This document shows, one piece after another, positions 19,527-27,995 of a stretch of DNA of 64,000 nt. Source of the stretch: Rhodopirellula sp. (GTDB lineage Bacteria; Planctomycetota; Planctomycetia; Pirellulales; Pirellulaceae); NCBI GenBank assembly GCA_024644085.1, contig JAHELS010000003.1, positions 1 through 64,000 on the forward strand, read 5' to 3'. The translations under genes were made by a program, and so were the position numbers. The stretch's first letter is position 1; every line of letters starts with the position of its first letter. The notes under the pieces were generated by a model. It worked only from the letters and a program-made list of their open reading frames with translations, was not told the DNA's origin and ran no database searches.

Positions 19527-20087
19527 CTAGTGGGCGTGATGCTCGACCTGGGCCGAGGCTTCACCCTCTTCGGTGGTGATGACCAATTTGGTATCGACCG
19601 CCTTTCCCATCTTGACGGCCGTCAACAACTCAGGACTGACGATCTGAAACACCGTCTTGCCTTCGATTTCTTTCTTCTCGAAATCGTAGACGGTTTCATC
19701 GCCTTCGATGTTCGTCTTCATCGCCACGGCGGTCACCGAATCGGGGTTCTCCGCGAAAACGGTGATCAAGTCATTCTCGTCGTCGTGAGCCCACTCGGCA
19801 TGGGCGCCTCCGCTGAGGTTGATCATGTGCCCACCATTGGGTCCATGCGCCGGATGGTCATGGTCGGCATGGTCATGGTCGGCGTGGTCATGGTCGGCGT
19901 GCTCGTCATGGTCGGCGTGTTCGTCGTGGTCGTGGCCATCGTGATCGTCATGCTCATGATCGTCCTGGCTGGTTGGCGGCGACGGTGGCGATGTATCGAC
20001 TTGGCCGCTGTTGGAACAGCCAACGAACGTGAGCGAGTAAGCACAGAGCACAACAACCGAAGCGAGGGAGGCGAGCGATTTTTTCAT
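19527..20087 (-). CDS. His-rich lipoprotein
   Basis: 186 residues from ATG 20087. MKKSLASLASVVVLCAYSLTF leads to a lipobox-like FVG-C24, so it is probably a lipoprotein. Residues about 44-85 are a His/Asp/Glu repeat (DHDGHDHDEHADHDEH.. ), followed by GPNGGHMINL and a beta-rich domain of about 95 residues ending in EHHAH. This layout is common in planctomycete lipoproteins thought to bind metals; metal binding is inferred from composition only. The frame is open to 20219, but the signal peptide fixes the start at 20087. It lies between typA and the divergent NQR operon. Confidence 0.8.
   Translation of the reverse strand: MKKSLASLASVVVLCAYSLTFVGCSNSGQVDTSPPSPPTSQDDHEHDDHDGHDHDEHADHDEHADHDHADHDHADHDHPAHGPNGGHMINLSGGAHAEWAHDDENDLITVFAENPDSVTAVAMKTNIEGDETVYDFEKKEIEGKTVFQIVSPELLTAVKMGKAVDTKLVITTEEGEASAQVEHHAH
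19853..19965. repeat. Degenerate tandem repeat coding for the His/Asp tract
   Basis: On the plus strand the words CATGGTCGGC and CGTGGTCATGGTCGG recur with about 15-base spacing. They encode the HDHAD/DEHAD repeats of the His-rich lipoprotein. Recent slippage expansion is likely because neighbouring copies are almost identical. Confidence 0.75.
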
Positions 20088-20520
20088 GACTTGGAATTCT
20101 TCGTATGGAAAAATGGGGAAACGAGGGAAAGAGCTTGGATCACGGTATGACGCGAGGTTGATCTTGGCGGCACGCGCCAATTTGTACGAACGATCCCTCG
20201 ATGTGGATCGGATCTCCATTTGATGCGGAGATCGCTCTCCGCGTCACCCCAAATCATCATCCCGTAACCGCGATTTGCGGATCCAACGATCGCCTTATTC
20301 GCTGCCTGGATGAAATCTTGGTGCGAGGTCGTCAGTACCGTTGCCATCTCATGATGGCTGTGGCATATTCTGCGCTCCCGAAAGCCCGACTCGGATGTTG
20401 CGATTTACCAACGATTTCGGGTTCTCATTGGTTCGACGTTTGGCCCACGACTACCCCTGTCGCGGGCTTCAAGCACAGCCTACTTTGTGAAATTTATCAC
20501 AAAGTAGGCATGACGCCAGC
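20088..20520. other. Intergenic region between the His-rich lipoprotein and nqrA
   Basis: 433 bases between divergent genes. It contains a strong hairpin at 20221-20246, where TGATGCGGAG pairs with CTCCGCGTCA (one G-U). An alternative pairing, GATCTCC 20211-20217 with GGAGATC 20227-20233, uses part of the same bases. The right end holds a 13-base perfect inverted repeat before nqrA, listed separately. No gene or RNA family was recognised in the rest. Confidence 0.55.
20478..20509 (+). promoter_or_regulatory. Rex/CRP-like palindromic operator before nqrA
   Basis: GCCTACTTTGTGA and TCACAAAGTAGGC are perfect 13-base arms around the spacer AATTTA, ending 11 bases before the first nqrA ATG. The core TTGTGAAATTTATCACAA matches the known Rex (NADH/NAD+ sensor) operator TTGTGAAnnnnTTCACAA at 13 of 14 fixed positions. 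It equally fits the CRP/FNR-family site TGTGA-N6-TCACA. Rex control would make physiological sense for an NADH dehydrogenase. In RNA the arms would form a stable hairpin next to the start codon, so a translational role is also possible. Confidence 0.6.
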
Positions 20521-21879
20521 ATGATGACAGCGATGACGACGATTCGACAAGGACTTGACCTTCCCATTCTTGGCAGCCCTGAGCAACACGTGGAGGTTGC
20601 CAAACAGATTGGGCGCGTTGCCTTGTTGGGTGACGATTACATCGGCATGAAGCCGACGATGTTGGTTGGCGAGGGGGACCGCGTCCAGCTCGGCCAACGT
20701 TTGTTCGAGGACAAGAAAAACCCGGGCGTGTTCTATACGTCGCCGGCAACCGGGACGGTCGCGGAAGTCAATCGCGGCGCGAAACGGAAGTTCGAGTCGA
20801 TCGTGATCGACGTCGAAGACGACGAGCCGGTTGAGTTCACCGACGCCCAGGGCGCCGACCCGCAGGCTCTTGGACGCGATGGCGTGACGCGGCAATTGAT
20901 CGACAGCGGTCTTTGGACCGCGCTGCGGACACGTCCTTACGGAAAAGTCCCGGCGCCTGGGAACGTACCACATTCGATCTTCGTCCAGGCGATCGATACC
21001 AATCCATTGGCGGCCGACCCGGCGATCGCGATGGGCCCGCGTAAGGAACAATTCACTCTCGGTCTGCGCGTACTGACGCAACTAACCGACGGATCAGTTT
21101 ACGTTTGCAAGGCAGAGGGCGCAGAGATTCCCGGCGACGGGCTTGACGGAGTCCAGGTCGAATCATTTGACGGCCCGCATCCGGCGGGTCTGGTCGGCAC
21201 GGCCATTCACCTTCTCGATCCAGTGGGACCGACCAAAACGGTTTGGTACATCGGCTACCAGGACGTTTGTGCCATCGGCTCACTCCTGCAGACTGGAACG
21301 CTCGACGTGCGCCGCGTGATTTCGCTGGCCGGGCCAGTCGTCAATCAGCCGCGTTTGCTTGAAACACGAATGGGAGTTTGCATCAGCGATTTGATCGCCG
21401 ACCAGTACGACACCGACATCAAGATACGGCCGATCTCCGGCTCTGTTCTCTGCGGCCGGACCGCGTTGCCGCCCCACCATTATCTTGGTCGATACCACAC
21501 CCAGGTTTCGATTCTCGAGGAGGGTGACGAACGTGAGTTTCTCGGTTGGCAGAAACCGGGTGTCGACAAGTATTCGTTAACGCGCGTTTTTGCATCCTCG
21601 GCGACACCGAACAAGAAATTTGCGTTCACGACGAGCACTCACGGCAGCGAGCGTGCGATGGTGCCGCTGGGTACCTACGAGAAAGTAATGCCGCTGGATA
21701 TTCTGCCGACCCAGTTATTGCGGTCGCTGATTTACCGTGACACCGACGAAGCCCAGCAACTGGGTGTTTTGGAACTCGAGGAGGAGGACGTCGCGCTGTG
21801 TACGTTCGTCTGTCCGGGTAAGTACGAATATGGTTCGTTGCTGCGTGAGAGCCTGGCAACGATCGAACGAGAGGGCTGA
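20521..21879 (+). CDS. nqrA: Na+-translocating NADH:quinone reductase subunit A
   Basis: 452 residues. The N-terminal motif [15 protein letters not shown] and the later PRLLETRMG and [29 protein letters not shown] blocks are typical of NqrA. This is the peripheral cytoplasmic-side subunit implicated in quinone binding of the sodium-pumping NADH dehydrogenase. ATG codons at 20521, 20524 and 20533 are all possible; 20533 gives the most family-like N-terminus ([12 protein letters not shown]). No clear ribosome-binding site is visible because the operator-like palindrome occupies that zone. First gene of an eight-gene same-strand cluster reaching 29681. Confidence 0.93.
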   Translation: MMTAMTTIRQGLDLPILGSPEQHVEVAKQIGRVALLGDDYIGMKPTMLVGEGDRVQLGQRLFEDKKNPGVFYTSPATGTVAEVNRGAKRKFESIVIDVEDDEPVEFTDAQGADPQALGRDGVTRQLIDSGLWTALRTRPYGKVPAPGNVPHSIFVQAIDTNPLAADPAIAMGPRKEQFTLGLRVLTQLTDGSVYVCKAEGAEIPGDGLDGVQVESFDGPHPAGLVGTAIHLLDPVGPTKTVWYIGYQDVCAIGSLLQTGTLDVRRVISLAGPVVNQPRLLETRMGVCISDLIADQYDTDIKIRPISGSVLCGRTALPPHHYLGRYHTQVSILEEGDEREFLGWQKPGVDKYSLTRVFASSATPNKKFAFTTSTHGSERAMVPLGTYEKVMPLDILPTQLLRSLIYRDTDEAQQLGVLELEEEDVALCTFVCPGKYEYGSLLRESLATIEREG

Positions 21880-21932
21880 TCAACGATCCCGCGGCCGAGT
21901 GCGTCGCGGCTCGAATGACAGGAAATGAAAAG

Positions 21933-23210
21933 ATGAAACCACTTCGCGACTTCCTGGATAAAGTCCATCCCTGGTTCGCCAAAGGCGGGCCGCTGGAGAT
22001 GGCGTATCCGATGTACGAAGCGCTCGACACGTTCCTTTACACGCCGGGCGAGGTCGCCAGGGGCAGCACGCACCTGCGCGACGGAATCGATCTGAAACGG
22101 ATGATGATCACCGTCGTGATGGCGCTCGTTCCATGCGCGCTGTTCGGTATGTGGAACGTCGGCTACCAGGCCAACCAGGCGATCGAGAAGATGGAAGCGG
22201 TCAACATCGATCACGAGGGGGATTGGCACTACACCATCCACCAATCGATGGGTTTCACCAACGATTCGAGCAGTCACGCGGACAACTTTGTCCTGGGCGC
22301 AATCCATTTTCTGCCGATCTATATCGTTTGCATGTTTGTCGGCGGACACATCGAACTGGTCTTCAGCGTCCTGCGCGGGCATGAAATCAATGAGGGTTTT
22401 CTGGTAACCGGATTGTTGTTCCCGTTGACGTTGCCGCCCACGATTCCGCTGTGGCAGGTGGCACTCGGGATATCGTTCGGGGTGATCGTCGCCAAGGAAG
22501 TGTTCGGCGGGACCGGTCGTAACTTCCTGAACGTGGCGCTGACCAGCCGTGCCTTTCTTTACTTTGCCTACGCGGGTCAAATCAGCGGCGACAAGGTTTG
22601 GACGGCCGTGGACGGTTACAGCGGTGCGACGGCGCTTGGACAAATGGCCAACGCTCAACCCAACCCCGAGATCGCCAACCCGGCGATCGCGTCCCTCTCG
22701 GCTGTCGAATACGTCTGGCTCGAAGCCGAACCGATCCGGTGGTGGGATGCGTTCTTTGGCACGATCCAGGGTTCGATCGGCGAGACGAGCACGCTGATGT
22801 GTTTGATCGGGGCCGCAATCCTGATTGCCACCGGCATCGGCTCATGGAAAATCATGGCGGGCGTCGGCGGCGGTGTACTCGCCACATCGCTTCTGCTGCA
22901 AGGCGTCAATCCGGGAACCAACCCGATGTTCGGCGTTCCGTTCTACTGGCACATGGTGATTGGCGGTCTCGCTTTCGGGTTGGTGTTCATGGCGACCGAC
23001 CCGGTCAGTGCGTCGATGACCGACAAGGGCAAATGGATTTACGGAGGGCTGATCGGTTTCATGACGGTCTTGATTCGAGTCATCAACCCGGCGTTCCCCG
23101 AGGGCATCATGTTGGCGATCCTGTTTGGAAATGTATTTGCCCCGTTGATCGATTATTTCGTGGTTCAAGCCAACGTCCGCAGGAGGATGGCTCGCTATGC
23201 AACAACGTGA
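21933..23210 (+). CDS. nqrB: Na+-NQR subunit B
   Basis: 425 residues from ATG 21933, chosen because AGGAAA lies about ten bases upstream; an ATG at 21915 would add six residues. It is a polytopic membrane subunit with about ten helices. The covalent-FMN motif is present as YSGAT with the acceptor Thr at about 233, matching the SGAT motif known in Vibrio cholerae NqrB. The N-terminal [23 protein letters not shown] segment is characteristic. NqrB carries FMN and riboflavin and forms the sodium path. The gene overlaps the start of nqrC by 14 bases. Confidence 0.94.
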   Translation: MKPLRDFLDKVHPWFAKGGPLEMAYPMYEALDTFLYTPGEVARGSTHLRDGIDLKRMMITVVMALVPCALFGMWNVGYQANQAIEKMEAVNIDHEGDWHYTIHQSMGFTNDSSSHADNFVLGAIHFLPIYIVCMFVGGHIELVFSVLRGHEINEGFLVTGLLFPLTLPPTIPLWQVALGISFGVIVAKEVFGGTGRNFLNVALTSRAFLYFAYAGQISGDKVWTAVDGYSGATALGQMANAQPNPEIANPAIASLSAVEYVWLEAEPIRWWDAFFGTIQGSIGETSTLMCLIGAAILIATGIGSWKIMAGVGGGVLATSLLLQGVNPGTNPMFGVPFYWHMVIGGLAFGLVFMATDPVSASMTDKGKWIYGGLIGFMTVLIRVINPAFPEGIMLAILFGNVFAPLIDYFVVQANVRRRMARYATT

Positions 23211-24027
23211 TTCACTCGGCTTCACCCTGCTGGTGGCCGCGATCCTTTGCGTCGTCTGCTCGTTGGCGGTCAGCACCGCCGCGGTAGCGCTGCGTCCGCG
23301 CCAGGAAGCCAACGAGAAGCTGGACCAGCAGAAAAACATTCTTGATGCGACTGGTCTGGCAATTGGCGAATACGGCAAGCAGGCGGGCGATCTCGATTCC
23401 GCCCAAATCCAGGAACTCAACCAGTGGATCAGCGCCAAGCTGGTCAATCTGGAAACGGGCCAGTACACCGACGTCATCGACATCGATAATTATGACTTGA
23501 TCGAGGTGACCAGCAGCACGGCCAACAGCGTCGAGATCACCGATCCGGAATATGATCCCGGCGAGCCCCGCCGGCCCAACATCATGAAAGTCTTCTTCGT
23601 CAAACGCCCCGGATCGACCAAAATCCAACAGGTCGTCCTGCCGGTTTTCGGAAAAGGATTGTGGGGCACGCTCTACGGCTATCTGGCCGTGAAAAGCGAC
23701 CTGGAAACGATCCAGGGCATTACCTTTTACCAGCACAAGGAAACACCCGGCCTGGGCGGCGAAGTCGACAACCCACGATGGAAGGCGCAGTGGGAAGGCC
23801 GGAAACTTTACGACGCGGACGGCGATCCCGCTTCCCTCGTCTACAAAGGCCCTGCTCCGTCGGACAACCCATTTGCGGTCGACGGATTATCGGGCGCCAC
23901 AATTACCTCGCGAGGCGTTACGAATCTGATTCGTTACTGGGCCAGCGATGATGGTTACGGAACCTATCTCGATAAGCTCGCGGACGAAGTCGGCGCGGAA
24001 CCGCGCACGCGATCATCAGGAGAATAA
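23197..24027 (+). CDS. nqrC: Na+-NQR subunit C
   Basis: 276 residues with one N-terminal transmembrane helix (about 6-28) and a periplasmic FMN-binding domain. The FMN attachment motif is [13 protein letters not shown], with the acceptor Thr at about 235. Family blocks [12 protein letters not shown] and [19 protein letters not shown] are present. FMN is attached by ApbE, encoded in the same operon. The start overlaps the end of nqrB, and nqrD starts two bases after its stop, so coupled translation is likely. Confidence 0.94.
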   Translation: MQQRDSLGFTLLVAAILCVVCSLAVSTAAVALRPRQEANEKLDQQKNILDATGLAIGEYGKQAGDLDSAQIQELNQWISAKLVNLETGQYTDVIDIDNYDLIEVTSSTANSVEITDPEYDPGEPRRPNIMKVFFVKRPGSTKIQQVVLPVFGKGLWGTLYGYLAVKSDLETIQGITFYQHKETPGLGGEVDNPRWKAQWEGRKLYDADGDPASLVYKGPAPSDNPFAVDGLSGATITSRGVTNLIRYWASDDGYGTYLDKLADEVGAEPRTRSSGE

Positions 24028-24029
24028 CG

Positions 24030-24653
24030 ATGTCGAACAAGCCTACCGATGTCCTGATGGACCCGCTGATCAACAACAACCCGATCGCGCTACAGATTCT
24101 CGGAATCTGCTCGGCGCTGGCGGTGACGACCAAGATGGAAACGTCTCTGGTGATGAGCATCGCCGTAATTGCGGTCACTGCGTTCAGCAATCTCGCGGTC
24201 AGCGCGATTCGCCAATTCATCCCCAGCAGCATCCGAATCATCGTCCAAATGACGGTGATCGCGTCGTTGGTGATCGTGGTCGACCAGATCCTCAAGGCCT
24301 ACCTTTACGACATCAGCAAGCAGTTATCGGTGTTCGTCGGTCTGATCATCACGAACTGTATCGTGATGGGACGAGCCGAAGGTTTTGCGATGAAGAACGG
24401 CACCTGGCTCAGCTTCCTCGACGGAATCGGAAATGGGATGGGCTACGGTCTCGTGCTGATGTTCGTGGCGTTCTTCCGCGAATTGTTCGGCAACGGATCG
24501 CTGTTCGGAATCGTGATCTTTGAACTTGATCGTAACGGTGGCTGGTACAACCCCAACAACCTGATGTTGTTGCCGCCGAGTGCTTTTTTCTTGATCGGAT
24601 TGATGATCTGGGCAATCCGTGCTTACAAGCCCGAACAAATCGAAGAGGCTTGA
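24030..24653 (+). CDS. nqrD: Na+-NQR subunit D
   Basis: 207 residues, six membrane helices. The two Cys residues that, with those of NqrE, hold the intramembrane iron centre are present in [18 protein letters not shown] (about residue 29) and [11 protein letters not shown] (about 112). Strong family motifs are DPLINNNPI and [11 protein letters not shown]. The iron centre needs NqrM for maturation, which is encoded as a fusion two genes downstream of nqrE. Confidence 0.94.
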   Translation: MSNKPTDVLMDPLINNNPIALQILGICSALAVTTKMETSLVMSIAVIAVTAFSNLAVSAIRQFIPSSIRIIVQMTVIASLVIVVDQILKAYLYDISKQLSVFVGLIITNCIVMGRAEGFAMKNGTWLSFLDGIGNGMGYGLVLMFVAFFRELFGNGSLFGIVIFELDRNGGWYNPNNLMLLPPSAFFLIGLMIWAIRAYKPEQIEEA

Positions 24654-24660
24654 GAGAATC

Positions 24661-25296
24661 ATGGAACATTACCTGAGCATTTTCATTACCGCGGTGTTCA
24701 TCGAGAATCTGGCGCTCGCCTTTTTCCTCGGCATGTGCACGTTTCTGGCAATCAGCAAGAACGTCAAGACGGCGCTCGGTCTGGGGTTGGCGGTGATCGT
24801 GATTGAGGCAATCACGATTCCTGCGAACCAGCTGATCTATTACGGGCTGTTAAAGAAAGGCGCGATGTCGTGGGCCAATAACTTCATTTCGACCGAGACG
24901 ATTGACTTCGCCACCGTCGACCTGGCGTTCCTGAGTTTCATCAGCTACATCGGCGTGATTGCGGCGATGGTCCAGATCCTGGAGATGTTTCTCGACAAGT
25001 TCTTCCCACCACTCTACAACGCGTTGGGAATCTTTCTGCCGCTGATCACGGTGAACTGCGCCATCCTGGGCGGTTCGCTGTTCATGCAGGAACGCAGCTA
25101 CAACTTCCCCGAATCGGTCGTTTACGGGATCGGGTGCGGCGTCGGGTGGGCATTGGCGATCGCGGCGCTGGCGGGGATCCGCGAAAAGATGAAGTACAGT
25201 GATGTACCGCCGCCGCTTCGCGGTTTAGGTATTACGTTCATCACTGTTGGTCTGATGGCACTTGCTTTCATGTCGTTTGGCGGCATCCAGCTTTGA
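24661..25296 (+). CDS. nqrE: Na+-NQR subunit E
   Basis: 211 residues from ATG 24661 ([21 protein letters not shown] in two parts: MEHYLSIF, then FIENLALAF). Six membrane helices inverted relative to NqrD. The conserved Cys residues are in [10 protein letters not shown] (about 26) and [16 protein letters not shown] (about 120), giving with NqrD the four-Cys iron site. The frame is open a little upstream (TTG 24619), but the ATG gives the standard N-terminus and follows nqrD by seven bases. Confidence 0.94.
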   Translation: MEHYLSIFITAVFIENLALAFFLGMCTFLAISKNVKTALGLGLAVIVIEAITIPANQLIYYGLLKKGAMSWANNFISTETIDFATVDLAFLSFISYIGVIAAMVQILEMFLDKFFPPLYNALGIFLPLITVNCAILGGSLFMQERSYNFPESVVYGIGCGVGWALAIAALAGIREKMKYSDVPPPLRGLGITFITVGLMALAFMSFGGIQL

Positions 25297-25350
25297 GAGC
25301 GTTTGTCCACCGATCCATTTTCGAGCTAACTTTCTGACGAGCTTGCAAAG

Positions 25351-26568
25351 ATGACTATTTTTCTCGGCGTCGCGATGTTCACGATCGTCGTGATCGCGTT
25401 GGTCCTGATCATCCTGGCCGCCAAGAGTCAATTGGTGGCCTCGGGGCCGGTCAAGATCATGATCAACGAACAGAAAGAGATCGAGGTCCCAGCCGGAGGC
25501 AAGTTGCTCGGGGCGCTCGCCGACGCGGGTGTTTTCGTCAGCAGTGCGTGCGGCGGTGGTGGAACGTGTGCCCAGTGCAAGGTCAAGATCCACGAAGGCG
25601 GCGGTGAAATCCTGGCCACCGAAAAGGATCATATCAACAAGAAAGACGCCGCCGAGGGCGAACGACTCAGTTGCCAGGTCGCGGTGAAGAACGACATGGT
25701 CGTCGAAGTCCCGGCCGAGGCATTCGACACCAAGAAATGGGTCTGCAAGGTCAAGAGCAACGGCAACGTCGCAACATTCATCAAAGAATTTGTGCTCGAG
25801 TTGCCCGAGGGCGAAGAGGTCGATTTCAAGGCCGGCGGATACATCCAGATCGAGTGTCCGCCGCACACGGTCGCTTACAAAGACTTTGTCATCGAAGATG
25901 AATACCGCGAGGACTGGGACAAGTTCGACGTTTGGCGTTACGTTTCCAAAGTCGACGAACCGGTCGTGCGCGCCTATTCGATGGCGAACTACCCCGGCGA
26001 ACAGGGAATCATCATGCTCAATGTGCGGGTCGCCAGCCCGCCGCCACGCATGCCCGATGTCCCCCCGGGAAAGATGAGCAGTTGGATCTTCAGCCTGAAG
26101 CCGGGCGATGAAGCCACGATCAGCGGGCCGTACGGCGAATTCTTCATCAAGGATACCGAGGCCGAAATGGTCTACATCGGTGGTGGCGCCGGAATGGCGC
26201 CGCTGCGCAGCCATATCTTCGAACTCTTCAAGCGGCAAAAGACCAGCCGAAAGGTTTCGTACTGGTACGGCGGACGGAGCCTGCGCGAGCTGTTTTACAT
26301 CGATCACTTTCGCGGCATCGAACAAGAGTTCCCGAACTTCCAATTCAACATCGCGTTGTCGGAACCTCAACCCGAGGACAATTGGGACGGCTATGTGGGA
26401 TTCATCCACCAGGTCGTTCTGGACAACTACCTCAAAAAACATCCCGCGCCGGAAGACATCGAGTATTACATTTGCGGTCCGCCGATGATGAATCAGGCTG
26501 TGTTCAAGATGCTCGATGACCTCGGCGTTGAACCGGAAAACATCGCATATGACGACTTTGGCGGGTAA
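25351..26568 (+). CDS. nqrF: Na+-NQR subunit F, NADH-oxidising reductase
   Basis: 405 residues. An N-terminal membrane helix (about 2-24) precedes a plant-type 2Fe-2S domain with Cys ligands in [14 protein letters not shown], near 65-75, plus a further Cys in RLSCQV. It is followed by an FAD domain ([11 protein letters not shown]) and an NADH domain ([29 protein letters not shown]). It takes hydride from NADH and passes electrons via FAD and the cluster into the complex. The last structural nqr gene; apbE-nqrM follows after 106 bases. Confidence 0.95.
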   Translation: MTIFLGVAMFTIVVIALVLIILAAKSQLVASGPVKIMINEQKEIEVPAGGKLLGALADAGVFVSSACGGGGTCAQCKVKIHEGGGEILATEKDHINKKDAAEGERLSCQVAVKNDMVVEVPAEAFDTKKWVCKVKSNGNVATFIKEFVLELPEGEEVDFKAGGYIQIECPPHTVAYKDFVIEDEYREDWDKFDVWRYVSKVDEPVVRAYSMANYPGEQGIIMLNVRVASPPPRMPDVPPGKMSSWIFSLKPGDEATISGPYGEFFIKDTEAEMVYIGGGAGMAPLRSHIFELFKRQKTSRKVSYWYGGRSLRELFYIDHFRGIEQEFPNFQFNIALSEPQPEDNWDGYVGFIHQVVLDNYLKKHPAPEDIEYYICGPPMMNQAVFKMLDDLGVEPENIAYDDFGG

Positions 26569-26674
26569 GCTAAAGGTTGACAGCATGCTGGATTCCCGTC
26601 CTGAGCCAGCACCGACCCGCTGATGCCATATCAACGGGATCGATTGATTTCTTTCCGGACCCTGGGTTGATTCG

Positions 26675-27985
26675 ATGGCACATTCTTGCGCCCTGAGAAG
26701 CCGAGTCGCGACCCTGTGCGTGATCGCATGCGTTTGGATCTCTTCCGCATCGGTCACCGCCGACGATCGGACCGTGGAATTCTCCGGGGAAACGATGGGC
26801 ACGGTTTATGTGGTCAAGATCCACGACCCGCCCGAATTCGACGTCGACGTTCGCTTCGAAGTCGATGCGGCGCTCCGCCGCGTGAACGACCAGATGTCGA
26901 CCTACCTCAAAACGTCCGAAATCGGTCGCTTCAATGACTCTGATTCGACCCAGTGGTTTGAGGTCAGTCGTGAAACCGCCGAAGTCGTCGAATTCGCCCA
27001 GGAAGTCGCCTCAAAAACCGATGGTGCTTTTGATATCACCGTCGCACCCCTGGTCAATGCATGGAGCTTCGGTGTTGCCGAGCGAACCAAGCAGGTGCCC
27101 GATCCAAAACGACTTGAAGAAATCAAAGCCTATGTCGGATACGAAAAGTTGTCGGTTCGAGTCGACCCTCCGGCGCTGCGAAAATCGCATCCAGAATTGC
27201 AGGTCGATCTCTCAGGCATCGCAAAGGGATACGGCGCCGATCGTGTGGTCGATGTGCTCAGCGAGCACGGAGCAGCGAACGTCTTCGTCGAAATTGGCGG
27301 CGAGGTCAGAACCAGTGGTTCAAAATCGGGACAGTGGTGGAAGGTCGGAATCCAGCTTCCCGATGCCGCGCGAAATACGGTCATGATCGCTCATTCACTC
27401 AGCACAGGCGGCGGAGATGATCAAGCGATGGCGACCTCAGGCGACTACCGTAATTTTTTTGAGGCAGATGGTACGCGGTACTCGCACACAATCGATCCGA
27501 GGACCGGATTGCCCGTGACGCACGATCTTGCTTCTGTCTCGGTCGTCAGCGATAGCTGTATGAAAGCTGACGCGTGGGCGACAGCGATCAATGTGCTTGG
27601 GCCCAATGCGGGGCTTGAGGCGGCGCGCCGCGAAGGCCTCCATGCATTGCTGATCCAGCGAAAGAATGACGGCGAATTCGAATTGCTCGGTACCGGCACA
27701 TTGGTGCAATACGCAACACAGGAGCGTGCGGTGCAGCCGGACCGCGCCGACGCTGCAGCCGGCGCTCCATTTGCCGTGATGGCAATCACTTTTGTCGCCT
27801 TCGCTGTTGTCCTTTTCGCGATGGCGGTGGGAGTGATGTTCGGTCGACGCTCGATCAGCGGTTCCTGCGGCGGCCTGGCAAATAGTCGAAACGAGGACGG
27901 GAGCGTCAGCTGCTCCCTATGCAGCAATCCTGCGGACGCCTGTAAGGAACTTCGACATCGTATGGAAGCGGGTACGCGAACCTAG
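26675..27985 (+). CDS. apbE: ApbE flavin transferase fused to NqrM maturation factor
   Basis: 436 residues. A signal or anchor sequence (about 7-27) is followed by a full ApbE domain: FSGETMGTVYVVKI, DLSGIAKGYGADRVVD, HTIDPRTGLPV and SCMKADAWATAINVLG. ApbE transfers FMN from FAD to the Thr of NqrB and NqrC on the periplasmic side. From about residue 363 a second module begins: one membrane helix (PFAVMAITFVAFAVVLFAMA), then RRSISGS-C398-GG and Cys 413, 416 and 423. This is the NqrM (DUF539) pattern, required for iron insertion into NqrD/E. The predicted topology puts ApbE outside and the Cys cluster inside. A separate nqrM is not needed, and none is seen nearby. Confidence 0.85.
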   Translation: MAHSCALRSRVATLCVIACVWISSASVTADDRTVEFSGETMGTVYVVKIHDPPEFDVDVRFEVDAALRRVNDQMSTYLKTSEIGRFNDSDSTQWFEVSRETAEVVEFAQEVASKTDGAFDITVAPLVNAWSFGVAERTKQVPDPKRLEEIKAYVGYEKLSVRVDPPALRKSHPELQVDLSGIAKGYGADRVVDVLSEHGAANVFVEIGGEVRTSGSKSGQWWKVGIQLPDAARNTVMIAHSLSTGGGDDQAMATSGDYRNFFEADGTRYSHTIDPRTGLPVTHDLASVSVVSDSCMKADAWATAINVLGPNAGLEAARREGLHALLIQRKNDGEFELLGTGTLVQYATQERAVQPDRADAAAGAPFAVMAITFVAFAVVLFAMAVGVMFGRRSISGSCGGLANSRNEDGSVSCSLCSNPADACKELRHRMEAGTRT

Positions 27986-27995
27986 GAACAAGCTT

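Noticed and set aside
20084-20347. 87-codon minus-strand frame between the His-rich lipoprotein and nqrA
   Set aside because: Overlaps the lipoprotein start and the hairpin region, has no ribosome-binding site and a random-like composition.
25225-26802. Long open frame (525 codons) antisense to nqrF
   Set aside because: It is the reverse-strand shadow of a GC-rich coding gene; nqrF has complete motifs and the antisense product has no recognisable domain.
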